NCBI GenBank assembly: GCA_030698405.1
Contig: JAUYMU010000043.1
Span: 43,341-107,340, forward strand
Reading direction: 5' to 3'
DNA length: 64,000 bases
Origin: Bacteroidota bacterium
Lineage (GTDB): Bacteria > Bacteroidota > Bacteroidia > Bacteroidales > Prolixibacteraceae
Position numbers and translations under genes: made by a program. Shown here in pieces: positions 9,992-19,059 of the stretch. The first letter of the stretch is position 1. Each line of letters starts with the position of its first letter. The notes under the pieces were generated by a model that searched no databases, was not told where the DNA came from, and worked only from the letters and a program-made list of their open reading frames with translations.

Positions 9992-11272
9992 TTAGAATCT
10001 TTCTATTTCCTGAAGTTTGGCCATCAATGAATCACGGTGAATAGTGTAGTCGGCCATATGTTTTTCTTCAACCGGAATAGAAGGAGGCGCTTTCATTTTC
10101 AGAGGGTCAATCGGTGTACCATTGTGAAATACTCGGTAATCGAGGTGGGGACCGGACGATAATCCGGTTGAACCTACATACCCAATTACCTGTCCCTGTT
10201 TTACCCGTACTCCATTGGCAATTCCGGCACCGAATTTACTAAGGTGCATGTAACTTGTTGTGTAAGCAGAATTGTGTTTAATCTTCAGATAATTTCCGCC
10301 CCCGCCAGCCTGAAAGGCTTTTGCAATTACAGTTCCATCGCCGATTGATACCACAGGAGTTCCGGTGGGAGCTGCATAATCAACCCCATGGTGCGGCCGT
10401 CGGATCTTTAAAACCGGATGAAACCGGCTGTTTGAAAATGAAGAACTAATACGGTTGTAAACCAAAGGAGCTTTCAGGAATGCTGTTTTCAGGCTTTTAC
10501 CTTTTTGGTCGAAATAGCTGTCTTCATTGTTTTGGGTAAACCTGAATGCATAAAAATCTTCTTTGGCATGTACAAACTGAGCAGCGAAAATACGCCCAAT
10601 ACCTACTGATTTTCCATAAACAAAGTTCTCTTCATAAATTACCCTGAACTTATCCCCTTTCTGTATTCCGAAGAAGTCAATAGTCCATTGATAAACTTCA
10701 TAAAGATCCATCGCAAGCACCGGACTGATTGCCTGTTCTTTCATCGTATTCCAAAGTGAGGAATTGATTACCCCGCTTGCTGTTTTTATCTGGGTAATCA
10801 TTGGCTTTTTCTCTTTGTAGATCCTGAGACTATCGCTCAGTTGGTAAACCACATAATCCACCGGATTTATTTCATAAATAAAATACTCCACTTTCGAAGT
10901 ATCCTTTTTATTCTTGAAAAAATAGTACAGATTTTTTATCTTCATTTTCCGGACATCAAAAGTCTGAATAGATTTCTTCGAAATCTCATCAATTTTCGAC
11001 ATCGAAACTCCTTGTTTTACGAGTATATCTGACAGGTTTTGTCCCGATCTCACCTCACCCGAAACAACATTGAATGAATCGATTGCAATATTAAACAGCA
11101 TCACTGGCTCAGGTATTACTACTTCGACATGCTCTGCCAATTCTTTTTCAATTCGTTTCGTTTCAATTTTTTCGTAAATGAAATATGCTACCTGCAACAA
11201 TAAAATAAATACTACTAACCAAATTAGGATTTTTGTTAACCGTCTGAATTTCTGTGGAATTTTAATTTTCAT
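9992..11272 (-). CDS. membrane-anchored M23 (LytM-type) metallopeptidase domain protein
   Basis: A 426-residue envelope protein predicted to act on peptidoglycan or as a regulator of amidases. It has a single N-terminal membrane segment (about residues 13-32), an OapA/LysM-like middle part (about 60-250) and a C-terminal M23 domain (about 290-385). The HxxxD motif is His294-Asp298 (HHGVD). The second motif, normally HxH, reads HLD: His376 is present but the second histidine, a zinc ligand in LytM, is replaced by Asp378 (codon GAT). Asp can bind zinc, so the protein may be active, weakened or non-catalytic. It stands alone, convergent with infB. Confidence 0.88.
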   Translation of the reverse strand: MKIKIPQKFRRLTKILIWLVVFILLLQVAYFIYEKIETKRIEKELAEHVEVVIPEPVMLFNIAIDSFNVVSGEVRSGQNLSDILVKQGVSMSKIDEISKKSIQTFDVRKMKIKNLYYFFKNKKDTSKVEYFIYEINPVDYVVYQLSDSLRIYKEKKPMITQIKTASGVINSSLWNTMKEQAISPVLAMDLYEVYQWTIDFFGIQKGDKFRVIYEENFVYGKSVGIGRIFAAQFVHAKEDFYAFRFTQNNEDSYFDQKGKSLKTAFLKAPLVYNRISSSFSNSRFHPVLKIRRPHHGVDYAAPTGTPVVSIGDGTVIAKAFQAGGGGNYLKIKHNSAYTTSYMHLSKFGAGIANGVRVKQGQVIGYVGSTGLSSGPHLDYRVFHNGTPIDPLKMKAPPSIPVEEKHMADYTIHRDSLMAKLQEIERF

Positions 11273-11657
11273 TCGAAAATATCGTTATTAATTAATTGAT
11301 TATTAAGCGTTCTCATGGAACTCACATGCAAGAAAGCATCCTCTGCTAACTATATTTTTATTTCTGTGACGCCACCTATGCAATAAATTCCAGCGGCATG
11401 TTCGTTTCATAAGAATTTAATTTCTTTTAAAAGTGAACCGTAAAAAATACTTTTAACAAAAGGAAAGTATTTCCCCGGCTCAATTCATTTTTTCAAAAAT
11501 AATAAAAATACAAGGGTTCCTTGTAAGAACTCAGGATTGTGGCGGAGTACATTCCATAAATGCCGTCAATACCAAACAGTATCTGCTTATTTTCAGGAAA
11601 GTCGGATGCGAAATAAAAAGCATTAAAAAATGTTAATCCGATAGAAGAACGGCAAAG
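11273..11657. other. intergenic region, no gene seen
   Basis: This AT-rich 385-base stretch lies between the M23 peptidase gene and the YitT gene. A minus-strand -7-like box (TATTTTTG) is at 11494-11501 and could serve the peptidase gene, but it would leave a leader of over 200 bases and no -33 element is found. No conserved frame or strong hairpin is seen. Confidence 0.5.
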
Positions 11658-12527
11658 TCAACCTTTTATTTTGTCGAATCCCTGCCCATAAACACCCATC
11701 ACGCTGGCCATGGAAATAAAGGCATTCGGATCAATTTCCTTCACTTTTCGGAAAAGGATGCTTGTTTCCCTTTTTCTAACTATCGTAATCAAAACCTTAA
11801 CGTCGTTTTGGGTGTACCATCCCGTGCCACTCAGGGCAGTTACCCCACGACCGAATTCTGTATTTATGTAATCAGCAATTTCGTCGTATTTGGGAGAGAA
11901 AATAAATATCTGGGCCGAAGCATTCGAGCCACTTAGAAACGCATCGAGCGTATATGAAACCACCGCCATTGAGACAAACCCATAAACCATTTTATCGAGC
12001 GAATGTAAAAGAAAGTAGGACGATCCGATGATAATTACATCGCAGTACAAAATAATCCGTCCCGGACTAATGTTGCGGTACTTGTTGACAATCATGGCGA
12101 TAATATCAGTTCCACCAGTACTGCCGCCTCTGGAAAAGACGATACCGATGCCGGCTCCACCCATCATACCACCTAAAACGGAAGACAGAAAATTATCCTG
12201 AATAATTGCTCCGGAAGGCAGGGTAGGTAAAACACTGAAAGCAATGGAAATAACAACCATACTGTAAATGGTTTTGACACCAAAACTCGCGCCCAAAACC
12301 TTGATGGCTATTGCGACCAAAATGAGATTAACAGAAAAGAATGTCAGGCCGATTGGAATTTTATAGCTGTAAAAAATTACGGCAGCCAGACCACTCACCC
12401 CACCTCCGGTAATTTGCGCCGGAACAAGGAAGAATGTCCACGAAAGGGCATATAAAATCAACCCAAAAGTAATAATCACATAGTCCTTAATAATAGTCAG
12501 CAACTTTTCTTTTTTCTGAAGTGTCAT
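11658..12527 (-). CDS. YitT family membrane protein (DUF161/DUF2179)
   Basis: A 289-residue inner membrane protein of unknown function. The first about 200 residues contain five to six hydrophobic segments with glycine-rich loops (ITGGGVSGLA, FSRGGSTGGTD) typical of the YitT family. The last about 85 residues form a soluble DUF2179 domain (FGRGVTALSGTGWYTQNDVKVLITIVRK is split here as the family's recognisable core). The gene follows leuS by 13 bases in the same direction and is probably cotranscribed with it. The transported substrate, if any, is unknown. Confidence 0.88.
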   Translation of the reverse strand: MTLQKKEKLLTIIKDYVIITFGLILYALSWTFFLVPAQITGGGVSGLAAVIFYSYKIPIGLTFFSVNLILVAIAIKVLGASFGVKTIYSMVVISIAFSVLPTLPSGAIIQDNFLSSVLGGMMGGAGIGIVFSRGGSTGGTDIIAMIVNKYRNISPGRIILYCDVIIIGSSYFLLHSLDKMVYGFVSMAVVSYTLDAFLSGSNASAQIFIFSPKYDEIADYINTEFGRGVTALSGTGWYTQNDVKVLITIVRKRETSILFRKVKEIDPNAFISMASVMGVYGQGFDKIKG

Positions 12528-12540
12528 TTTCTGATTGAAT

Positions 12541-15192
12541 TTATATCACCACGTTCACAATTTTATTCGGAACGACAATTACCTTTTTCGGTGTTTTCCC
12601 TTCGAGCCATTTGATAGATGTTTCGTGTTCCAAAACAGCCTTTTCAATTTCAGAAACTGGTATTCCAAGTGGCAATTCAAGTTTGAAACGCACTTTGCCG
12701 TTGAACGAAACCGGGTATTCAAACACTTCTTCTGTCAGCATGGCCGGATCAAACGCTGGCCATGGCTCATAAGCCAAAGTCTCAGGGTGACCATACATTT
12801 GCCACAACTCTTCGGCGAAATGTGGCGCATAAGGCGACAGTATTTTGGCAAAGGTTTCAGCCGTTTGTTTGCTCACTTTTCCCTTTTTCATCGCCAGATT
12901 ATTGAAAACCATCAAGGCCGAAATACCGGTATTGAATTTCATGTTTTCAATATCAAAAGCCACCTTTTTGATGGTTTGATGAAGCAGTTTCAGCGTTTCC
13001 TTGTCGTCGGCTTCGTCCACAATATTTTCAGGAGTTCCGAAGAAACGGGATGCACGGTTCAGGAAGCCAAAAACTCCTTTCACACCGTTTTCCATCCACG
13101 GTTTGGTATCGTCCAGCGGCCCCATGAACATTTCGTACAAACGAAGCGAGTCTGCTCCGAATTTCGTCACCACATCATCTGGATTCACCACGTTTTTCAG
13201 TGATTTCGACATCTTGGCAACGATCTGATTCAATTCTTCGCCGGTTTCAATATGGAAATATTTGCCTTCTTTCTCCTCAACCAAATCGCTGGCAACTTTG
13301 GCGCCGGTAGCGGTTTCGTATGCAAATGCTAGGATCATTCCCTGGTTGAACAACTTCTGGAAAGGTTCGGGAGTTGAAACAATTCCCAAATCGAACAATA
13401 CTTTGTGCCAGAAACGAGAATAAAGCAAATGCAATACGGCATGTTCGGCGCCGCCCACGTACAAATCAACCGGCATCCAGTAATTTTCAAGCTTTTTGTC
13501 GAAAATTGATTCGTCGTTGCCTGGGTCGATGTAACGCAAATAGTACCAGCACGATCCGGCCCATTGCGGCATGGTGTTGGTTTCGCGGCGGCCTTTGCGA
13601 CCATTTTTGTCGGTCACATACAGCCAATCGGTTGCGTTGGCCAATGGCGATTCACCGCCTTCGCCCGGTTCGTATTTTTCCATCTCCGGAAGCTCAACCG
13701 GAAGATCTTCATCCACCAAAGTCACTTCGCCATCTTCCCAGTGAATAACCGGAAAAGGTTCGCCCCAATACCGCTGACGGCTAAACAACCAGTCGCGCAG
13801 TTTGAAATTGGTAGTGGCTTCTCCGATTCCGTTTTCGCCCAACCATCCGATCACTTTTGCGATGCCCTGCTTTTTGTTCAGGCCATTTAAATCGAGATTG
13901 ATTGCCGGGTTGGCAGAATTGATGTATGCTCCGTCTTCAGTCCAGCAAGCTTGTCCTGCTAAAACTTTGGCGCGGGTTTCTTCGTCGGCATTCTTCGGAT
14001 CGAGAATGCAAACCACCGGAATGTCGAATTTCTGAGCGAACTCAAAGTCGCGGTTATCGTGTGCCGGAACTGCCATGATGGCGCCGGTTCCGTAACCCAT
14101 CAAAACGTAATCGGCTATCCAGATTGGAATCGGTAAACCAGTGATCGGGTTGATGGCATTGCGTCCGGTGAAAACTCCGGTTTTATCTTTGGCCAGTTCG
14201 GTACGATCCAAATCCGACTTCAGCGACGACGCATGTATGTATTGTTTTACTTTTTCAGCATTTTCAGGAGTCACCAACTTTTCGAGCAACGGATGTTCAG
14301 GAGAAACAACCATGTAAGTGGCTCCAAACAAGGTATCAGGTCGTGTGGTGTAAACCCGTAATTTTTCGTCCAGCCCTTCGATGGCAAAATCAACTTCGGC
14401 ACCGATTGATTTACCGATCCAGTTTTTCTGCATGTCTTTCACACCTTCCGGCCAATCCAGATCATCAAGACCTTGCAACAAACGCTCGGCATAATGCGGA
14501 ATGCGGAGTAACCATTGTTTCAGGTTTTTGCGCGTTACCTGATTGCCGCATTTTTCGTGTGCTCCGTCGGTCAATACTTCTTCGTTGGCACAGACTGTTT
14601 TGCACGACTGGCACCACCAAACCTGCGCATTGTCGTAATAGGCCAGTCGTTTTTCGCCAATATATTTATTGACCGCCTCAATTCCCTCCGCCTGAATTTC
14701 AGCAGGAATGGGAAGTTCACTGATTGGCCTACCTTTTCCGGCTTCGGCATCGAACCATGTATTGAACAGCTTGGTAAAAATCCACTGTGTCCAGCGAAAG
14801 TATTTTGGGTCGGTGGTATTTATTTCGCGGTCCCAGTCGTAGCTCAATCCGAGTGCTTTGATCTGACGTCGGAAATTATCGCAATTGATGTTGGTTGTAA
14901 CGGCAGGATGCGTTCCGGTTTGAATGGCATATTGTTCGGCTGGCAAACCAAAAGCGTCCCAACCCATCGGATGCAGCACATTAAAGCCTTTCATGCGCTT
15001 GTACCTGCTAATAATGTCAGTAGCAGTATAGCCTTCCGGATGTCCAACGTGCAAACCCGCTCCCGAAGGATACGGAAACATGTCCAACACGTAATATTTT
15101 GGTTTCGAGAAGTCGTTCGTGGTTTTAAACGTTTTGTGTTCCTCCCAGTATTGCTGCCATTTCGGCTCAATTTCCCAGAATTTATATTCCAT
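12541..15192 (-). CDS. leuS: leucyl-tRNA synthetase
   Basis: LeuRS charges tRNA-Leu with leucine. The 883-residue protein is full length. It has the class I HIGH-type motif ([15 protein letters not shown], about residues 41-55), the inserted CP1 editing domain (about 230-430, with a [14 protein letters not shown] segment), the KMSKS loop ([11 protein letters not shown], about 660) and an anticodon-binding C-terminal region. I choose the ATG at 15192 ([16 protein letters not shown]), which matches the family start. The open frame runs 20 codons further upstream without family sequence. The YitT gene follows after 13 bases. Confidence 0.97.
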   Translation of the reverse strand: MEYKFWEIEPKWQQYWEEHKTFKTTNDFSKPKYYVLDMFPYPSGAGLHVGHPEGYTATDIISRYKRMKGFNVLHPMGWDAFGLPAEQYAIQTGTHPAVTTNINCDNFRRQIKALGLSYDWDREINTTDPKYFRWTQWIFTKLFNTWFDAEAGKGRPISELPIPAEIQAEGIEAVNKYIGEKRLAYYDNAQVWWCQSCKTVCANEEVLTDGAHEKCGNQVTRKNLKQWLLRIPHYAERLLQGLDDLDWPEGVKDMQKNWIGKSIGAEVDFAIEGLDEKLRVYTTRPDTLFGATYMVVSPEHPLLEKLVTPENAEKVKQYIHASSLKSDLDRTELAKDKTGVFTGRNAINPITGLPIPIWIADYVLMGYGTGAIMAVPAHDNRDFEFAQKFDIPVVCILDPKNADEETRAKVLAGQACWTEDGAYINSANPAINLDLNGLNKKQGIAKVIGWLGENGIGEATTNFKLRDWLFSRQRYWGEPFPVIHWEDGEVTLVDEDLPVELPEMEKYEPGEGGESPLANATDWLYVTDKNGRKGRRETNTMPQWAGSCWYYLRYIDPGNDESIFDKKLENYWMPVDLYVGGAEHAVLHLLYSRFWHKVLFDLGIVSTPEPFQKLFNQGMILAFAYETATGAKVASDLVEEKEGKYFHIETGEELNQIVAKMSKSLKNVVNPDDVVTKFGADSLRLYEMFMGPLDDTKPWMENGVKGVFGFLNRASRFFGTPENIVDEADDKETLKLLHQTIKKVAFDIENMKFNTGISALMVFNNLAMKKGKVSKQTAETFAKILSPYAPHFAEELWQMYGHPETLAYEPWPAFDPAMLTEEVFEYPVSFNGKVRFKLELPLGIPVSEIEKAVLEHETSIKWLEGKTPKKVIVVPNKIVNVVI

Positions 15193-15329
15193 TTTTATGA
15201 GTGTGATAAAGGTTTCTGATAACGAGCCGCAAAGATAGAAAGATTGTGCCAAGTTTAAAACCAGGCTTTGGTATTTTCAAAGACTGAACTTTACTACCGT
15301 ATGTCCTGATTATCAGAAATCTATTTTTC

Positions 15330-16136
15330 TTATTTCCAGATAACAGATCTCATTGAAATACTGCCCATCTGAAATTCAGAATTAAAAAATTCGGGTTGAT
15401 CGGTCTTCGCTTTCATTCCGAGAACGTACAATAATGGCAGAAAATGATCGTACGAAGGATGTGCAATTTGCGCCAGTGAGCCCAATTCCTGAAACTTTAC
15501 TATAGATTTGTCATCTCCGGATTCAATCCAACTGGCGATCTGGCTGTCAAACTGTTCTGACCAGTCCGGAATAGTTTCATCAAATCGAAGTTGCCTCAGG
15601 TTGTGTACAATGTTTCCGCTTCCTATAACCAGCACCCCTTTTTCCCGAAGTTGACCGATTTGTTTGGCCAGATTATAATGATATTCCATGGGTTTTGAAT
15701 AATCAATGCTCAACTGAATCACAGGAATATCAGCCAATGGAAACATGGGCTTCAGTACCGACCAGGTTCCATGATCGAGCCCCCAATCGAAATCTTCACT
15801 GATCTGATTTTCATTCTGAATACAAATCACCGCTTCAGCCATTTCAGGAGAGCCGGGAGCGGGATATTGCTGTCGGAACAATTCTTCAGGAAAACCGCCA
15901 AAATCGTGAATGGTGCGGGGTTTTTCCATTGCGGTTACAAATGTTCCCTTAGTCAGCCAATGCGCCGAAATGCACAAAATTGCCTGTGGGCGTGACAGTT
16001 GTCTCCCAAGTTCAGCCCATTTCCGGCTAAATACGTTGTCTTCAATTGCATTCATCGGACTTCCGTGGCCTACAAAAAGCAGCGGCATTCGGTCTGTACC
16101 CTGAAAATTTCCGGCAATTCTTTCAATTTCGTTCAT
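15330..16136 (-). CDS. extradiol dioxygenase of the LigB family, 4,5-DOPA dioxygenase (YgiD) type
   Basis: A 268-residue cytoplasmic non-haem metal enzyme of the LigB/DODA family, whose members open catechol rings such as DOPA. Family markers are LLFVGHGSPMNAIEDN near the start, ISAHWLTKG in the middle, and DHGTWSVLKPMFP and GSGNIVHNLR later; the histidines in these motifs form the metal and catalytic site. The start at 16136 is used; MPLLFVGHGSP sixteen codons inside is an alternative. The natural substrate is unknown. No catabolic neighbours are seen; the nitroreductase gene lies 102 bases upstream on the same strand. Confidence 0.87.
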   Translation of the reverse strand: MNEIERIAGNFQGTDRMPLLFVGHGSPMNAIEDNVFSRKWAELGRQLSRPQAILCISAHWLTKGTFVTAMEKPRTIHDFGGFPEELFRQQYPAPGSPEMAEAVICIQNENQISEDFDWGLDHGTWSVLKPMFPLADIPVIQLSIDYSKPMEYHYNLAKQIGQLREKGVLVIGSGNIVHNLRQLRFDETIPDWSEQFDSQIASWIESGDDKSIVKFQELGSLAQIAHPSYDHFLPLLYVLGMKAKTDQPEFFNSEFQMGSISMRSVIWK

Positions 16137-16238
16137 CGCATTGTTTGTTTCCTGAATTCTGATAAAAGTAAAAAAATCAGAAACAGTCAGCGCAAAAGCT
16201 CAGTCAGTTTCTGATCCGATTAAATTGTTTGTCATGAA

Positions 16239-16868
16239 TTAAAGCCTGATAAATAATTCATCTTTTTCTCTCCTGACTTTTGCTGCAGCACTCAGGTAAT
16301 CCTTTTCAGCATCTCGGTAGCCCAAAGTCAGAATTACGGTACTGCGCAATCCTTTTTCGTTGAGGCCAAGAGCTGCATCCAATGCATCAGGATTAAATCC
16401 TTCCATTGGAGTCGCATCAACCTGCTCTTCGGCGGCCACCACCAAACCAAATCCCAGTGCAATGTATGCCTGGCGCATGTTCCAGTTCAGGAGTTGTTCA
16501 GGAGTTTTTCCTGAAATGGCACCGGTAATCATGTCGCGCATTCCACTGAGCGACTCAACCGTGATTCCGCGAAGTGAAGCAATGTGATTGATGTATGTAT
16601 CAACGTTTTCGTTGCTATATTCTTTCCATGCAGCAAAAACCAATACGTGCGAACCTTCTGTAATTTGCGGCTGATTGTAAATTGCCGGAGCTATTTTAGC
16701 CCTCATTTCAGCATCTTCAATTACCAAAACAGTAAAAGGTTGCATACCAATTGATGTTGGCGCCAATTGAATAGCTTCAAGAATGTTCTCCAATTTTCCT
16801 GCAGGAACTTTTTGTCCGTTCATGCGTTTGGTGGCATAACGCCATTTCAAATTTGTTAATGTGCTCAT
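16239..16868 (-). CDS. nitroreductase family NAD(P)H-dependent oxidoreductase
   Basis: A 209-residue FMN-dependent oxidoreductase of the nitroreductase (NfsB-like) family, which reduces nitro compounds, quinones or other electrophiles with NAD(P)H. The N-terminal LKWRYATKRM corresponds to the phosphate/FMN-binding arginine motif, LAPTSIGMQPFTVLVIED is the conserved second block, and a flavin-binding C-terminal segment (ILTLGYRDAEKD) follows. The gene is divergent from an HxlR-type regulator, an arrangement known for redox-controlled oxidoreductases such as Bacillus hypO/hypR. The start codon is directly preceded by six TAAA-type tetranucleotides, which may affect its expression. Confidence 0.9.
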   Translation of the reverse strand: MSTLTNLKWRYATKRMNGQKVPAGKLENILEAIQLAPTSIGMQPFTVLVIEDAEMRAKIAPAIYNQPQITEGSHVLVFAAWKEYSNENVDTYINHIASLRGITVESLSGMRDMITGAISGKTPEQLLNWNMRQAYIALGFGLVVAAEEQVDATPMEGFNPDALDAALGLNEKGLRSTVILTLGYRDAEKDYLSAAAKVRREKDELFIRL

Positions 16869-16895
16869 GTTTATTTATTTATTTATTTATTTATT
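16869..16895. repeat. tetranucleotide repeat (TTTA)n at the nitroreductase start
   Basis: The plus strand reads six consecutive TTTA/ATTT units immediately after the CAT of the nitroreductase gene. Such tracts can slip during replication; here a unit change would alter the spacing between promoter or leader and the start codon. Confidence 0.85.
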
Positions 16896-16907
16896 CATCT
16901 ATATTAA

Positions 16908-16977
16908 AGCTTACTTTTGGATAATCAAATCTTATTAGTTACTTTTAGTGCCTCAATATTACAAAGTAACTTTTAAA
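16908..16977. promoter_or_regulatory. three direct repeats with 28-bp period, likely regulator binding sites
   Basis: TTACTTTT occurs at 16911-16918 and 16939-16946 and TAACTTTT at 16967-16974; the starts are exactly 28 bp apart. The third copy lies in the near-palindrome AAAGTAACTTT. They fill the space between the divergent nitroreductase and HxlR genes and are candidates for HxlR operator sites. Confidence 0.55.
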
Positions 16978-17011
16978 CTTGCAAATGCGAATTTTAATAT
17001 AACCAGAGAAC

Positions 17012-17437
17012 ATGGAAGTAACCATTGCAGATTACCAACCAATTGACCTTCAAGAAAAATTGAAAATATTTTTTCAGGGAGGAGAAACACACCATGAATT
17101 TTGTCCGGTTCGCGATATTATGGATCGGTTCGGCGATAAATGGTCATTACTGGTCATTCTGAATTTGGGATATTCAGGCAAAACACGGTTCAACGAATTG
17201 AAAGGTAAAATTGACAGAATTTCTCAGCGTATGTTAACCGTGACCCTTCGCTCGCTCGAACGCGACGGATTGCTTACAAGAAAGATATATGCTGAAGTAC
17301 CTCCCCGTGTTGAATACGAACTGACCCCTTTGGGGAAAAGCTTGCTTCAGCAGATTTTGGAACTGGCGCAATGGTCGTCGGGTAGCATGGACGAAATTGT
17401 AAAGGCGCGAATGGAATACGACAGCAGGCTTCAATAA
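17012..17437 (+). CDS. HxlR family winged-helix transcriptional regulator
   Basis: A 141-residue DNA-binding protein. The HxlR signature CPVRDIMDRFGDKWSLLVIL begins at Cys31 and continues through the recognition helix region (RISQRMLTVTLRSLERDGLL) and the wing (PPRVEYELTPLGKSL). In the related Bacillus regulators HypR and YodB, an N-terminal cysteine at this place senses electrophiles or disulfide stress and controls nitroreductase or azoreductase genes. Cys31 and the divergent nitroreductase fit that pattern; the sensing role is inference. It ends 92 bases before tRNA-Cys. An N-terminal extension of about 28 residues precedes the cysteine. Confidence 0.9.
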   Translation: MEVTIADYQPIDLQEKLKIFFQGGETHHEFCPVRDIMDRFGDKWSLLVILNLGYSGKTRFNELKGKIDRISQRMLTVTLRSLERDGLLTRKIYAEVPPRVEYELTPLGKSLLQQILELAQWSSGSMDEIVKARMEYDSRLQ

Positions 17438-17468
17438 GAGTTAATTTCAATTGAATACCATTTTTTAC

Positions 17469-17500
17469 TTGCAGGTTGGACTGTTTTTTTGTTATCTTTG
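17469..17500 (+). promoter_or_regulatory. promoter of tRNA-Cys
   Basis: TTG at 17469-17471, a 21-bp spacer and TATCTTTG at 17493-17500 fit the Bacteroidetes promoter consensus. The mature tRNA starts 29 bases downstream. Confidence 0.6.
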
Positions 17501-17529
17501 CCCACCCAAAACGGGAATAACCAAACATT

Positions 17530-17600
17530 GGTCTCTTGGCCGAGTGGTTAGGCAGCGGTCTGCAAAACCGTGTACGGCGGTTCAAATCCGCCAGAGACCT
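17530..17600 (+). tRNA. tRNA-Cys (anticodon GCA)
   Basis: A 71-base cloverleaf: acceptor stem GGTCTCT (17530-17536) pairs with AGAGACC (17593-17599), discriminator base T at 17600 as expected for tRNA-Cys. Anticodon stem CGGT/ACCG encloses TGCA with anticodon GCA at 17562-17564, and the T arm contains GGTTCAAATCC. CCA is not encoded. Confidence 0.97.
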
Positions 17601-17608
17601 CAATTAAC

Positions 17609-17642
17609 AAAAGACTCCTTGAATATCAGGGGGTCTTTTTTT
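17609..17642 (+). terminator. terminator after tRNA-Cys
   Basis: AAAAGACTCC (17609-17618) pairs imperfectly with GGGGGTCTTTT (17629-17639), followed by further T to 17642. It lies nine bases beyond the tRNA. Confidence 0.8.
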
Positions 17643-17725
17643 ACGTTTATGATAGATTTTTTACTGAAATCGACCATTCGTATCGGATTCGTACCAATTT
17701 ATAGCTTATTTTGGCAATTAATAAA

Positions 17726-18574
17726 ATGTTCCCTATGAACTCCAGCATATTTCGTTATTCCATTTTGTTCGTCCTTCTGATTGCGCTTGGCAGTTGGGGT
17801 GAAAAAGCACACCGGAAAATCAATTCGTCGTGCGTTGAATATTTTCCAAAAGAAATTCAGCAACTGAAATTTTGGGCGTCCATTTTGGCTGATCATGGCT
17901 CTGATGCCGACATCAGGAAAAAAAATGACAAAAACGAATTTGTAAAACACTTTATCGACATCGACATTTTCGAGGAGTTCAATACTTCCAACAAAATTGA
18001 GGAGGATTTTGATGCGCTCTGTAATAAATACGGAAAAGCGATGGTGATAAAAAATGGCACCTTGCCCTGGGTAACCGATTCAACATACAAAGTACTGGTC
18101 CTGAACTTTAAACATAAAAACTGGGAACAAGCCCTACTGACAGCTGCTGATCTTGGCCATTACATAGGTGACGGATTTATGCCTTTGCACATCACCGCCA
18201 ACTACAACGGCCAATTGAGCGAGCAGGCCGGAATTCACCGGCGGTACGAAGAAACAATGATCGACAAATACATCGACACCATCAGTTTCGAAACCTCCGG
18301 CATCAACAAAGTAGCGGATGTAAAATCAACCATTTTCAGGAATTTATATAACAATCATTCATACGTCAGCACGCTATTACAGGCCGACAGCAAGGCATAC
18401 GAGCAGGCAGGCAAACAATACAACGAAACTTATTACGAAAATCTTTGGAAAGAAACCGGCTTGTTTACGACCTGGCTTCTTCAGGAATCATCCAGAACCC
18501 TTGCCAGTTTTATTTATTCGGCCTGGCTCGAGGCCGGTAAACCTGAGATCCCTATATCAAAGGGTAAAATTTAA
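17726..18574 (+). CDS. secreted S1/P1 nuclease-like / zinc-dependent phospholipase C-like protein
   Basis: A secreted protein of 282 residues. A signal peptide (residues 1-23, hydrophobic FVLLIALGS) would be cleaved just before Trp24. In S1/P1 nucleases and zinc phospholipase C the mature N-terminal Trp is itself a zinc ligand, so the predicted cut fits the family. Further zinc-site motifs are WGEKAHR (24-30), HFIDID, DLGHYIGDGFMPLH, and a following His in IHRRYEE. Substrate may be nucleic acid or phospholipid; the sequence does not decide. I use the ATG at 17726; the ATG at 17735 is also possible, while an upstream in-frame TTG at 17711 is unlikely. Confidence 0.78.
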   Translation: MFPMNSSIFRYSILFVLLIALGSWGEKAHRKINSSCVEYFPKEIQQLKFWASILADHGSDADIRKKNDKNEFVKHFIDIDIFEEFNTSNKIEEDFDALCNKYGKAMVIKNGTLPWVTDSTYKVLVLNFKHKNWEQALLTAADLGHYIGDGFMPLHITANYNGQLSEQAGIHRRYEETMIDKYIDTISFETSGINKVADVKSTIFRNLYNNHSYVSTLLQADSKAYEQAGKQYNETYYENLWKETGLFTTWLLQESSRTLASFIYSAWLEAGKPEIPISKGKI

Positions 18575-18601
18575 AGATAAAACAGGAATTTAAACAATTT
18601 T

Positions 18602-18937
18602 CTAACTTTCAGAAGGAGTTTGCCGGTCGCTACTTTTCGTTACTATCGCCTTTTTAACGGTCAATTTTGGCTTTTCTATTTTTGCGATTTTCGTCTCTGT
18701 TGCGGGTTTCCGCGTCTCACCTTCCGGCCCACGCATGTATATAACCAGACCATTCAGAAAATTCCGGAGTAACTGGTCGCCACATTCCTTGTAATTTGGA
18801 TGGTCTTCGGCTCTGAACAAAGCATTCACCTCGCTTTTCGACACTTTAAATTCAGCAAGAGTTAGAATATCAACGATGTCTTCATCGCGCAGTTTCAGCG
18901 CGACACGCAGTTTTTTCAGGATATCGTTATTGGTCAT
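18602..18937 (-). CDS. DUF1456 family protein (YehS-like)
   Basis: A 111-residue cytoplasmic protein. The first about 70 residues carry the DUF1456 unit (TNNDILKKLRVALKLRDED and FKVSKSEVNALFR), a small helical repeat; the family normally has two such units in about 150 residues. Here the second unit is shortened and replaced by a Lys/Thr-rich tail (about 72-111). Function is unknown in the family. It converges with the S1/P1-like gene, with no strong terminator between them. Confidence 0.8.
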   Translation of the reverse strand: MTNNDILKKLRVALKLRDEDIVDILTLAEFKVSKSEVNALFRAEDHPNYKECGDQLLRNFLNGLVIYMRGPEGETRKPATETKIAKIEKPKLTVKKAIVTKSSDRQTPSES

Positions 18938-19059
18938 GGGTATTGATTTTGAAATTGTTTGGTCAAAGAAACAAAAAGTTCAGGATGAATTCAGTGAATT
19001 TCTTTTTTCAGAAGCTTGTTTTTTTTGGCTATTTTTCCGCCTGAAAAAAACCGATCGAA

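Noticed and set aside
12535..13203. Long plus-strand frame opposite leuS
   Set aside because: It is the antisense shadow of leuS; the leuS frame has all synthetase motifs.
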